NCBI GenBank assembly: GCA_963662155.1 | Contig: OY759267.1 | Location: forward strand, 33,894,976-33,958,975 | Direction: 5' to 3' | DNA from: Lamellibrachia columna | Taxonomy: Eukaryota; Annelida; Polychaeta; Sabellida; Siboglinidae | DNA: 64,000 bases | Shown here: piece by piece, positions 36,359-46,424 of the stretch | How the letters are laid out: every line of letters begins with the position of its first letter | Numbering within the stretch: position 1 is the first letter of the stretch | Notes under the pieces: model-generated | Database searches by the model: none | Told to the model about the DNA's origin: nothing | The model's input: only the letters and a program-made list of their open reading frames with translations | Position numbers and translations under genes: made by a program

Positions 36359-36944
36359 AAATATCAGAATAATTGTGCAACAATTCAATTGCGAATTTTT
36401 GCTACCCACTATTACAAAAATGACACATAATATTTTATCTATAGTTGCAGGCGGAAAGGGCAGGGAAATTAACATGGGCAAGATGACCCAAAATCTACAA
36501 TTTTCAAGCTAACTGTTAAAAATGTTCACAGCTTATGGCATGCAATTTTAGGGAGGGAGCTCGAGCCTGGTGAGACCATCAGTATATCATAATTTTATGG
36601 TTTTGTGAAAGCCCTGTCGCAACTGTGGTAGATTTATACCACCTGTAGACCAAAAACCAGACAAGTCTATTAAAAATAAGACAGTGCCTGATATATGAAG
36701 CCAAAAGACAGTGGAAATGTGAATGAAAACATCATTAATATTTGTAAAGAATTGTGTCATGAATGTCTGTCTTTACCAACATAAGTATTAGTACTTTTAT
36801 ATACCATACAAGAAAATAGATCACAATTGTATTTCTCTCAGCATTATTACCACTATATCTTTGGCCTGTAGTCTCTATGTCAGCAAATATACATAATTAT
36901 TATGAACTTTCTTTTTGCATAAATGATTATTCTACATTCCAGAG

Positions 36945-37142
36945 ATTCAGACAGACATGGTGGTGACATGTGACACAGGGTCACAGTACAGCTTGGATGA
37001 TACCTCTGTCGACATTCAACTTGAGCCACCCTGTCTAATGTCTAAACCCAAGAAGACTCCAGGTGATGATGTCCCATTAGCTGAGCCACCATCGCCCTCT
37101 CCCTTCATCTTGTCGTCACCAGTACAGTCATCCAGTGACTAG
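36945..37142 (+). CDS. Possible downstream exon of the same unrecognised gene
   Basis: Acceptor TTCCAGAG (AG ending 36944) opens an in-phase segment IQTDMVVTCDTGSQYSLDDT, then a Pro/Ser-rich tail and a stop at 37140-37142. It joins the exon ending 35534 without changing frame. Beyond the stop the same frame continues with KPSDLSILDAAEETNDEES, acidic and coding-like, so the TAG may be a premature stop. A further open segment after an acceptor ending 38031 (SKAAVILQEELLLKNVLQDV, 38032-38100) may belong to the same gene. Confidence 0.35.
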   Translation: MQTDMVVTCDTGSQYSLDDTSVDIQLEPPCLMSKPKKTPGDDVPLAEPPSPSPFILSSPVQSSSD

Positions 37143-37269
37143 AAACCATCTGACCTCTCTATTCTGGATGCTGCAGAAGAGACCAATGATGAGGAGTCCA
37201 TTGATGAAGAGTTAGTATTATTGTGTACATTTTTGGTTTTCCATTCCTCTGAGATTTTCAATACAACAT

Positions 37270-37512
37270 TAGTGTGGCACGGTAGTCGTGTGATAGAGCG
37301 CCGAGCTTTTGGTCGAAGGGACCGGGGTTTGATACCCCCTCCGCCGTTTCATAGCTTGGGCAATTTCGTTTACCCCACTTTGCCTGTGTCTTTCGGAAGA
37401 GACAGTAAAAGCCATTGGTCCCTTCTATCTGGTGTCTATGCCAGGCGAAGTAAAAGATCCCATGCAAATATTATTTATTCACCAACCAGCAAAAGCCATT
37501 AGGGGTCAATAA
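37270..37512 (+). mobile_element. tRNA-derived SINE
   Basis: The 5' part has an A-box-like TGGCACGGTAGTCG (about 37274-37287) and a B-box-like GGTTTGATACC (37326-37336) at the spacing of a tRNA-derived pol III promoter. A ~110-bp body with a CTTTCGGAAGAGAC motif (resembling the conserved central domain of several invertebrate SINEs) and AGTAAAAGATCCCATGC follows, with an AATAAAATTG tail. It interrupts the region after the 36945-37142 exon. No clear target-site duplication was seen. Confidence 0.75.
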
Positions 37513-37654
37513 AATTGACTCAGCGTAGTTTAATACCATATATTCAAGGACTACCTACGATAGTAATTATCACTAAAATCTACAACTGTAATGATGCATT
37601 TACATATAACAAATGCATTTATTAAAGTTACTGATAGTTTTGCATAAACTACCT

Positions 37655-37805
37655 TGCATGGGGCAATTAACTTGAAAAGTTAATTAATTAAATTACGATT
37701 AAATCAGAAATGTTCCAATTAAATTAACCTCCCAAATTGTCCAATTAAATTAACAATTAACTTTAATTCAATTAACAATTAAATTATTTTTGGTACAAAC
37801 CAAAC
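37655..37805 (+). repeat. AATTAA-rich low-complexity region
   Basis: Repeated AATTAAATTAAC-type motifs, similar in style to the AT-rich stretch in the 1.1-kb repeats at 30340-30480 and 31490-31620. No coding potential. Confidence 0.6.
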
Positions 37806-38484
37806 CAGAGTGGCTTGTTCCAGGTAATGAAGCCACTACTGAATACAAATTAACATAGACATGTACAGTTTTTTTTTTAAAGTTTTAGCTTAGAATATAC
37901 AGACAATTTTCTCATACAGAATAACCCATTTTCACATTAACTGGACAAATCTTATAATATTCATATCTCCATACTCTTAATAAATCCTCAAAATATTGCA
38001 ATATGTAATATTTGTAGAATTTTATTTTCAGGTTCTAAGGCTGCAGTAATATTGCAGGAGGAACTGTTACTCAAGAATGTGCTGCAAGATGTCAGGAAAC
38101 TCACCAGACCAGGGTTAGGGTTAGGTTTTTTGCAGTCTTGTCAATAATTTTGCGACCAAACACACCAGCTTTGACATAGCCTATATATGGTGACATGTTA
38201 TGCTCTTCCAAAATTATATTTAATTAATTTATATTCGACCAAAAAAAATTCCATTTGTTTTAGAAGTACAATTTTCTTGAGAACATGTTAAAGTAAACGA
38301 AAATACTAATATTATGAAATGTATCTTTCTATAGGATATGTTGCTAACATCTTCGACCATATTCTGAAAGGATACAGAGATGGGCCCCAATGACCACTGG
38401 TAGCGGTATCCTAGCTAATGATGGAGATGGTTCAGTTTCAGGCACAACTTTTCACACTTATACTGCATGCACACAATACTTGTG

Positions 38485-38585
38485 GTGGGAAAAGCGCGTG
38501 TCACCTTCTCGTGGTTCCTACTGTGGATCACGACAGCAAACTGCTGTCGTGTGAACTAAGAACAGCGCATACTGACACTATTTTG
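38485..38585 (+). repeat. Dispersed repeat, copy 1 (related to 42070-42165)
   Basis: GTGTCACCTTCTCGTGGTTCC ... GTGGATCACGACAGC ... GTGAACTAAGAACAGCGCATACTG aligns in order with 42080-42165, roughly 70 percent identity by eye. Probably an old short interspersed element. 38600-40600 otherwise holds no gene I can support. Confidence 0.5.
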
Positions 38586-40439
38586 TCAACTGTGGATATT
38601 GTGTTTGTTTTATAGTGGCTTGGTGGTCAGTGAAGTCATCGGTTGCTGACTCGAGATGGTAGGTACACGGTTTTGTGTGAAAAGGGAAATGTGGTTGATA
38701 CCAACTAAATATTAGACTGCCACATCATTCAGCTTGACGTCTTAAATGATGGTGATATGGAGCCTGATTGTTATGAAGGAAACACATATTTGGCTCGGTT
38801 GCATTATTGACGTTTGCAGTCCGACCCATATTTGCTGTTGTGAACAATGATGTGCAGCAGGAACATTGTCATGTCTTCGGAATGGTCTACAACTGAGCCT
38901 CCTTTGCTGTCTCTGGTATTTCAAAAGGTACTTCTTTGACAGCCTAGACAATGTTGGTTAGTGCAACAAGGTAATGAACATAACAAGTTACACGCTTCCT
39001 CTCATTGTTATCTATTTTTTTCTCCAGTGGGATAGTAGTTTTCTATGTTAAACCCATCAAACCCATAAGAATGTAGAATATTACATTACATAACATAGTA
39101 GCTGTCGCACCATCATGGGACCACTACTTGAATAAATGTATTCACATGGACAGTACATGTTCTCGCATTTTATATTGCATATGTCCAAATTTGCTTATTT
39201 CATAATTGTATACCTTGTACAGATATACATTTGGCTTTTAGAGTCATTCTTGCAAATAACTGTCTTAAGTTTTCACGTGTTGTGTCATAAACTGTTGAAT
39301 AACCACAGCATATTATTTGGTAACAACTTTTTGTTTGTTTCACACATTATATTGGGAGTTTTTAGTTTTACAAAATCAGATAGCTTTAATATATGCAATT
39401 CACATTATAATCCATTTTGTATAATGGCAATAGTATACATTTCTGACAATCCTTGCTAACTGCTTTTGTAGCAATGAAAATTATTATATTCCTTGCTTCT
39501 CTGCTTCCACATCTGAGCTAGCTCAGTTTCATTATTACAAACACCCCGCGAGGATGGGCGGTCCTAGTAGCGCAATGATCACTTCGAATTGCTTGACCGT
39601 TAACAGCGTGGGAAGGTGGACACGTCGTTATGGTCATTATGTGGAGCGTCCCCGTTATATTATGTAGTGAAAACGGGCAGTTGGGTCTTCATTGTGCGTT
39701 TTGAATTCCAAGTGTGCAGTTGTGTTTTTTACGCTCCCATAGACCCGGCAGTTTCAAATGTTCAAAGTTGATTCGGACCTTCTAACGTGTTTCTTTGTAA
39801 TTTCTGCATGAACTGCACCACGAGTTTGTCCAATGTATGCATGCATATTAAATATCCTGACTTTCGCGAATGGTTGTACTCTATGCATTTGTTAGTGCTC
39901 GCATGCAGAAACTAGTACAGTTTTTATTTTGTTCAATTAGCAACGAAAAATGTCACGGGCATGGCACTGCCAGTCTAGGCAAAGTCAATCGCCCTACAAT
40001 GTTTTTCTATCTGGCTGTTGCTACTAGTACGGCGAAGATCTCGCTCGGCCGAAACGTAAGTATTTTCATGAAACGTGAAACCTTACAAAAACGCCATAAA
40101 CAGAGCAATAAACACGTATTTCGTGTCTGTATGCATTCTTATATGTATATCACTAAAGTTACCTGACAATAACCATGTAAAAGTGTGAAATTATTACCTT
40201 TTTGTCAGAACGCATGTGCTTGTCAAGGTTTGTATATAACCGGATGTTGTTGGGAGCGAGAATAGCACGCGGGATTTCCATAGATCTATATAAGGTCACG
40301 CTAAGAATTGCCGTCTGCTGGCCATAGAGTTACATCATTAATAATGCCCGTATAAACTACTAACTTACTAACGGGTGTTTTATTTATGTCTGTGCTTCTG
40401 GCCTCATTCTACACGAAATCGCGTTTGATCATGTGACCA

Positions 40440-40680
40440 AAAGGCAACATCACGTGCACAGTATGGCGGCTAATTGTGAAATGTTTTCTATGTCACCGAT
40501 AAAAGTACTCATAAGTAATTATTTGGAGCACATTTCTTCAGTTTCTTGACGCCCAATTGTCGGTGGTATGTCACAGAATACACATGTGAAACGGTTAGTG
40601 CGTATCGGTTTTAAAACTTAAGTTATTAGTTCCGTAGCCAAATGGCTACGGAACTGCCAAAATGGCGCTTTAGCAAATGC
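40440..40680. promoter_or_regulatory. Promoter-like region with perfect 12-bp hairpin
   Basis: 40629-40654 is a perfect inverted repeat, GTTCCGTAGCCA / TGGCTACGGAAC with a 2-nt loop. Close by are AATGGCGC (YY1-like) just downstream and a CACGTG E-box with ATGGCGGC upstream (about 40450-40470). The cluster sits ~350 bp upstream of the exon that begins the Mutator-like ORF. Promoter role is inference. Confidence 0.35.
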
Positions 40681-40996
40681 ACGTCAGGCCTTTCGCCCCA
40701 GAGACGAAGAGCGGGGCGAAAATTTTTGCCTACTGCCAGTCTAACTAGCCTAGACGGGGCAGGTCACTAAGTCAGACAAGTGACTAACTAGTATCCTGAC
40801 TGGGGCTGTCTAGGGGGTCTAGGCCTGTGACCATGTTGTAATAGTTCCAATACATTTAATTGATGGTGTTTTTACTGCAAAATGTTGTCAAAGTAGTGTT
40901 ATTATTCAGATAATTTAGCTGAGGCAAGCTAATTTCACTACCTTTTGATTACTTTTGGCATAACTGAATAATTTATCACACTGTTTACTTTCCAGG

Positions 40997-41550
40997 TTCG
41001 TCACTACTCGAGTGTCATCATGCCACGGGCAAAGCCCACAAAGAAGCGGAAATTTTATGGCAACAAGTATACACGACCATTGAAAGAAACTGCCAAGCCG
41101 TGTGCTTCTGAAGAGAAACTACAGTACACCAAGAAGAGAAGTGTTGTCACTGAACTTGATGGGTACAGACTGATAGATGTGCGAAATCTGGCGAACTTTG
41201 TCAGTGCTTTCACTTGTCCTAACTGCGGTGGTCATGGGTATACTGTCACAGAGGACATTGCTGGACTCCGAAGTTCTCTGTCATTTGAGTGCATGAATCA
41301 TGACTGTGGCCACACTTACAAACTGAACTCTCAGCCTGATGGTGAAAGTGTCAACACCAGATTTGAGATGGCCATGTTTAGCATTGGCCGCAACCGACAA
41401 CAAGCTGTGCGTCTCCTCGGAGAGATGAACATGCCTCCACCTGTGTCCCGTACTATGTGGAACAAAACGAAGGACAAGATTCATGAGTTCATTAGGGATG
41501 GAAGTTCATGGATGGAAGGTCAGCCACTTCAGCATCAAGCTGTGTCAGTT
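40997..41550 (+). CDS. Mutator-like transposase N-terminal exon
   Basis: A TTTCCAG acceptor is followed by ATG at 41020 and about 175 codons. The order is: basic start [18 protein letters not shown], a [17 protein letters not shown] motif, a CPNCGG...CMNHDCG zinc-ribbon-like pair, then [20 protein letters not shown] and [14 protein letters not shown]. This order (KKRKFxGNxYT start, GYRLID, Cys pairs, LG-x-G-x-x-x-A, x-MNLPPP) is that of the Mutator-like transposase family common in molluscs, cnidarians and arthropods. It encodes only the N-terminal third. The frame then runs into a (TA)n tract at 41572, and no downstream catalytic exon was identified, so the gene is truncated or its remaining exons lie elsewhere. 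Confidence 0.7.
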
Positions 41551-41559
41551 CTAATATGT

Positions 41560-41697
<138 letters not shown>

Positions 41698-42069
41698 CTC
41701 TGTCTGTACCAGAGCGATCCTGGTTCAAACAGTATGTGACAGAGTAAATAAATTATAACTAAACGTTAGGGCAAATGCTATTTATCTTATATATATATAT
41801 ATATATGTACAATATATAGCTTAATATATAGCATAATATATAATATTTATTTACGTAGGTTGATTGTTTATTAATAGTGACATGGATATAGCATATATAT
41901 ATATATATATAATGTACGATGTATAGCATAAATGTATAATATTTATATAAGTATAGAAGGTCAGCATATAATATATACGTATAGCATAATATATACATAC
42001 TATTTATGATGATGTACTCAAACGTACACTCATACAAACATCCTCGCATACTCACATACATAGACAGAA

Positions 42070-42165
42070 GGTTCACATTGTCACCTCCTCGTGGTTTCTG
42101 TCGTGAATCACAACACTGGTAAAACATCGGTGCTGTGTGCACTAAGAACAGTGTGGTAATACTGC
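42070..42165 (+). repeat. Dispersed repeat, copy 2 (related to 38485-38585)
   Basis: See 38485-38585. Here GTCACCTCCTCGTGGTTTCTG, TCGTGAATCACAACAC and GTGCACTAAGAACAGTG occur in the same order. It lies just upstream of the SGNH-like exon. Confidence 0.5.
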
Positions 42166-42223
42166 ACTTCTAAAAATGTAGGGAATAGGCACGCAAACTT
42201 AACAATTTGTGCAATCTTTCCAG

Positions 42224-42560
42224 AATATGGAAAAGCCGATATTGCTGGTGATAGGGCACAGTTTTGTGCGTAGGATGCACCACGTGTGCCAAGTCAATGA
42301 GGTAGGTGGGGAGCGGCACAGGTACTATCGACGAGATCTTGACCTTGCTGATATGTTTGGAAAGGTCGTTTTCCGAGGGAAAGGGGGACTTACCGTGGAT
42401 CGCCTTTTTCGTGAACTGAGAGCGGTGTGGGTAATTGTACCAACTGTCGTTCTGGTTGACATCGGAACAAATGATTTAGGTAATGGTTGTGTACCTGAGG
42501 ACCTGGCAGAGCGTATTGTAGCATTCGCACGCGAACTGCTTACAATAGTCAATACCCTAA
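42224..42560 (+). CDS. SGNH-hydrolase-like exon
   Basis: An acceptor CTTTCCAG (ending 42223) is followed by ATG at 42227 and MEKPILLVIGHSFVRRMH, then FRGKGGLTVDRLFREL, VVLVDIGTNDLGNG and LAERIVAFARELL. GHS is the block I nucleophile motif, GKGGLT fits the block II Gly region and GTND is block III with the catalytic-site Asn. The C-terminal D-x-x-H block V is not reached: the frame runs into a (TA)n tract at about 42568. SGNH-like domains of this type occur in invertebrate transposon-associated proteins. It lies about 0.7 kb after the Mutator-like exon on the same strand; whether they form one gene is unresolved. Confidence 0.65.
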
Positions 42561-42565
42561 TTAAA

Positions 42566-42576
42566 TTTTATATATA

Positions 42577-42621
<45 letters not shown>

Positions 42622-42720
42622 TAATGATAATAATATTTTTATTAATAATAATAATTAAATAATGTATCTATATTATTATTATTATTAATACAATATTATT
42701 ATCATTAATAAAGATATAAA
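42566..42720 (+). repeat. (TA)n and (ATT)n microsatellites
   Basis: TA/TATT repeats to about 42620 are followed by AATAATATT and ATTATTATT runs. This tract terminates the SGNH-like frame. Confidence 0.95.
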
Positions 42721-42879
42721 ATGCTTCGTGTGTGTTTTAATTTTGACTTTCTAGAGATTATTTAAGGTAAACTTTTTTATCTTCGTATACAAGTGTATAC
42801 ATTCATTATAGAGTGGACTCCATAATTATAGTACACCTACCTACTGGGGGCAATGTAATCTTTTAGCTGTCTCGACACC

Positions 42880-43035
42880 TGGGCCGACCTATCTCTAACT
42901 AAGCGCCATCATATCATTTATCATTGGTCCGAGTTGTCTCAAAATCGGAGCCGAGCTGTCTCGGAACTCCGAGCTGTCTCGAACTGGGCCGAGTTGTCCC
43001 AGGCCGAGTTGTCCATGGGCCGAATAGTCCAAGCA
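42880..43035 (+). repeat. CCGAGTTGTC-type short tandem repeat
   Basis: Seven or eight imperfect units of 13-18 bp based on GGGCCGAGTTGTCC/TCTCG. Similar CCGAGTTGTCC repeats occur widely in invertebrate genomes. It lies at the 5' border of the following non-LTR element. Confidence 0.75.
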
Positions 43036-43254
43036 CTGAATTATATACATACGTGTCATCAACTTTGAGTTTGAAATGCTCATGTGAGCGATTACCAACC
43101 CGACACAACTCATATTCTTCTTTCAAGCTGTGTGTTGACATTCCTAAACCTAACTTGCTCTATGACGCAGATCTCTGGCCTGCTGGAACAAAGATTGGAC
43201 GGTATTTCCCACCTAGGAAACACACACTAACAGATTCAACACACTTATAGACTT

Positions 43255-43985
43255 CCCCCTCCATATTGCTTCCTTTAACTCCAGAAGTATACCGAACAGT
43301 TCTTTTGACGTGGTTGACATCTTAAACTCTTTAGATATACTTGCTGTCCAGGAACACTGGCTCTCTAAACAGAACCTTTCTTTCCTTAATTATGTTCACT
43401 CTGACTTTAACGCCAGAGGAATTACATCCATTGATTATGGTAATGGTTTGAGTGGACGTCCTCATGGTGGACTCTGCTTTTTATGGAGGCGTTCACTCGA
43501 CCCCTTTATCGTTGATTTATGCTGACGAGAAGAGACTCCTGGGTCTAAAAATTACCAGCTCTAACGCCACTATTCTACTTCTTAATGTCTATCTATCTAT
43601 CTATCAGACTGATGACAATGCTGATGAATATCTATACATTTTTGGCAAAATCCAGGCCATAAGCGATTAATTTGAATCAACCAATATATTCATCATTGGT
43701 GATTTTAATGCGGATATTAAGAACCCCAGTCTTTTTACTCCATTTCTCAATGCTTTTATAAACGACTGTCACCTTATCGCAAGTGACACATTGCTTCTCC
43801 CCTCTGATGCTTTTACATATGTTAGTGATGCGCACGGCTCAAGGAGCTAGCTCGACCACGTGTTCACCACCCACTCTAGTCACTCATCAATATCTGATAT
43901 GGAAGTTAAATATGATTGTGTCTCTTCCGACCACTTACCTCTATGCTTTTCCCTATATGTCAAGTTATTACCTTCCCCTGAAGCC
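43255..43985 (+). pseudogene. AP-type endonuclease domain of the 43-46 kb element
   Basis: Reads VVDILNSLDILAVQEHWLSK (the x-x-x-QE-x-W motif), DEKRLLGLKI, IIGDFNADI (GDFN motif), RS-x-LDHVFT and CVSSDHLPL (terminal SDH motif). These are the ordered catalytic motifs of LINE apurinic endonucleases. Frames change at about 43524 and 43668, and a stop occurs at 43848. Confidence 0.8.
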
Positions 43986-44639
43986 ACCATACAGGAGCAA
44001 ATTCACGCACCTCATCCTGTGTGGAATGCTGCCTCCCCCCAGGATCTCCATAACTATCATACACAAACCGGTTTGCTTTTATCTGCTATTGATGTACCTC
44101 GTGAGGTTTTAAGATGTACTAACCCTAATTGTAATGTTGAAGCCCATCGCACTTTGCTAAGCAATCTTTACAATGATATTATAAAATCTGCCGAGGTAAT
44201 CCCTAGTAAGGCTAACAACACATCTTCTAAGTATACTGTTCTAGGCTGGAATGACCTAGTCAGAGACTCCCATCAAGCTGCTAGAGAATCCTTTCTCTTC
44301 TGGCGGTCTGCTGGGAGTCCTCGCCATTGTCCCTTGTATGATATAATGAAAGTTAGACGTGCTCATTTTAAACGCAACAAAAGACTATGTGAAAAAAATG
44401 CTGAAATTCTTAAAGCTGAAAGACTTGCTTCTAAACTATGTAATAATGACTTCAAAAACTTCTGGAAGGACATAAAACATATGAATAACGCCAGGTTGCC
44501 AAATCCTAGCAATGTTGGTGGTGCTTCAGGTGTCGAAAATGTAAAGAATATGTGGCTTCATCATTACCAATCCCTACTTAACTCTACCTGGCTCTCCAGT
44601 CAACATCAAGAAGATTAATGAATACTGTAGCAATGTACA

Positions 44640-45772
44640 GCTTAATGTTCAAATGATTGTTAATGTTAAGGAAATTCAAGATATAATATATGCAATGCCT
44701 GTAGGCAAAGCCCCGGGTTATGATAGTGTAAGTAACGAACATTTTAAATATGCGAATGAAAAACTTCATGTTCTCATGTCACTTTTATATAGTAGCATGT
44801 TAATTCATGGTTTTTTACCGGATGCTATGATGATTATAATCATAGCCCCCATAATAAAAAATAAGGCGGGTGACCTGTCTGATAACATAACTACCGACCC
44901 ATTGCTCTAGCCACAATTGCTAGTAAATTATTTGAATCCTTGATGCTATCCAGGGTTTCTACTTTTTTATCTACATGTGTAAACCAATTTGGATTTAAAA
45001 AGCATCACTCAACTGAAATGCTCATATTTTTATTAAAAGAACTCTTTCGACACTACATAGCAAATGGCTCATCTATGTATGTTACCATGCTGGATGCCTC
45101 TAAGGCCTTTGACAAAGTCAATCATAGTAAGCTATTCACCAAACTAATTGACCGGGGATGTCCTTCTTTTATTGTTCGCATTCTTTATTACTGGTACAGA
45201 ACCCAGAAATTCACTGTCAGATGGTGTTGTAGCTTCTCAGACTGTTTTACCATTTCAAACGGTGTTAAGCAGGGTGGAATCCTTTCTCCACATCTTTTTA
45301 ACGTTTACATGGATGACTTAAGTGTAAATTTGAATAAATTACAAATTCGTTGTCTTTATGCAGGAACCATAATGGATCATATGGTGTATGCCGATGACCT
45401 TTGTGTTTTTTCACCTAGTGTTGCGGGGTTGAGAAAACTCATCGATTGTTGTGCCAAGTATGGCAATATGTTTGATATAACGTACAATGCCAAAAAATCT
45501 GTCTGTATGGTTATTGATAACAAACCTAGGGACAAGAAAAATATTCATCCTGTTGTTATCAATAACCATACACTACCTTACACTGAGAAATGTAAATACC
45601 TTGGCCATATTGTAAACAATAACCTTATTGATGATGACGATATTGCCAGGCAGAAAAGATGTATCTATGCTCAGGCAAATGCTTTAGCCCGAAAATTTTA
45701 CTTATGCAACAATTCCATTAAAACAACTTTATTTAATTCATACTGTGGTTCAATGTACACCTCAAGTCTTTG
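44640..45772 (+). pseudogene. Reverse transcriptase domain of the 43-46 kb element
   Basis: In order: MPVGKAPGYDSVSNEHFKY (KAPG motif), a stop in the region preceding x-RPI-x-L, NQFGFKKHHSTEM, MLDASKAFDKVNHSKLF, NGVKQGGILSPHLFNVY, MVYADDLCVF (catalytic YADD at 45387-45401) and CKYLGHIV. The reading frame from 44940 to 45773 is uninterrupted for 277 codons, so this copy is not very old. A C-terminal thumb-like segment LSPRCTASHMF follows after a stop. Confidence 0.9.
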
Positions 45773-46424
45773 ATGTCATTTTAAAAAACAGAGTCTGAAA
45801 GGTATTACTGTCGCTTATAACAACAGTTTTAGAATTATACACAACCTGTCACCCCGCTGTACTGCAAGCCATATGTTCGCTACTAATTATGTTAAATCCT
45901 TTAATGAACGTATTCGCTCATAAATTTTTAGCCTTTTATGCCGGTTGGAAAAATCCGACAATATACTTTTTGTGAATTATCTTCATTTATTTATTATCAA
46001 AGTCCATTGATTAAACATTGGATTGATCAATTGTATGCTTTTAATTCATGATGTTTGTACTTTTATACAAATATATTTTTTATCCTTATCTTATATATAT
46101 ATTTTACTACACATCATGTATATATATTTATATATGTATATTTTTCACACTACATGTACCTCTATTGTTCATCATGTGTGTATATGTATGTGTTTTTTTT
46201 ACCTGTATGTATTTATAATATTATGGGCTCTTGCCTGAAATAAAACATTATTATTATTATTATATATTATAACGTGGTTCTAGTTGATATACTTTGACCA
46301 ACTCAAATATAAAAAACGCGCGCCTAGTGAACACGTGGTAACCAACCAGTGCCCGAGGCACTTCTAATTCTACGTGTTTGATCAGCATTGTCCATAAGTC
46401 TGGATTTTTACTCCGATATTTACT

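Larger units (their letters stand above)
43060..46262 (+). mobile_element. Non-LTR retrotransposon (endonuclease + RT), ~3.2 kb, broken
   Basis: The plus strand carries the end of an ORF1 (LLYDADLWPAGTKIGRYFPP, about 43150-43215), an AP endonuclease, a linker and a full reverse transcriptase, then ~300 bp of 3' sequence with AATAAA and a (ATT)n tail at 46244-46262. The ORF is interrupted by several stops and shifts (about 43524, 43668, 43850, 44618, 44908, 45771). The RT core is intact with YADDL. It belongs to the Jockey/CR1-like superfamily; the exact clade is not determined. 5' sequence before about 43060 is not recognised. Confidence 0.9.

Noticed and set aside
35738..36430. 230-codon Cys/Val-rich ORF and its counterparts in other frames
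   Set aside because: Produced by the 27-bp minisatellite (nine codons per unit), which leaves every frame open.
37270..37345. Functional tRNA gene
   Set aside because: A- and B-box-like motifs are present but the cloverleaf does not close and SINE body sequence follows.
37258..37502. ORFs on both strands at the SINE
   Set aside because: The region is a tRNA-derived SINE; the ORFs have no other support.
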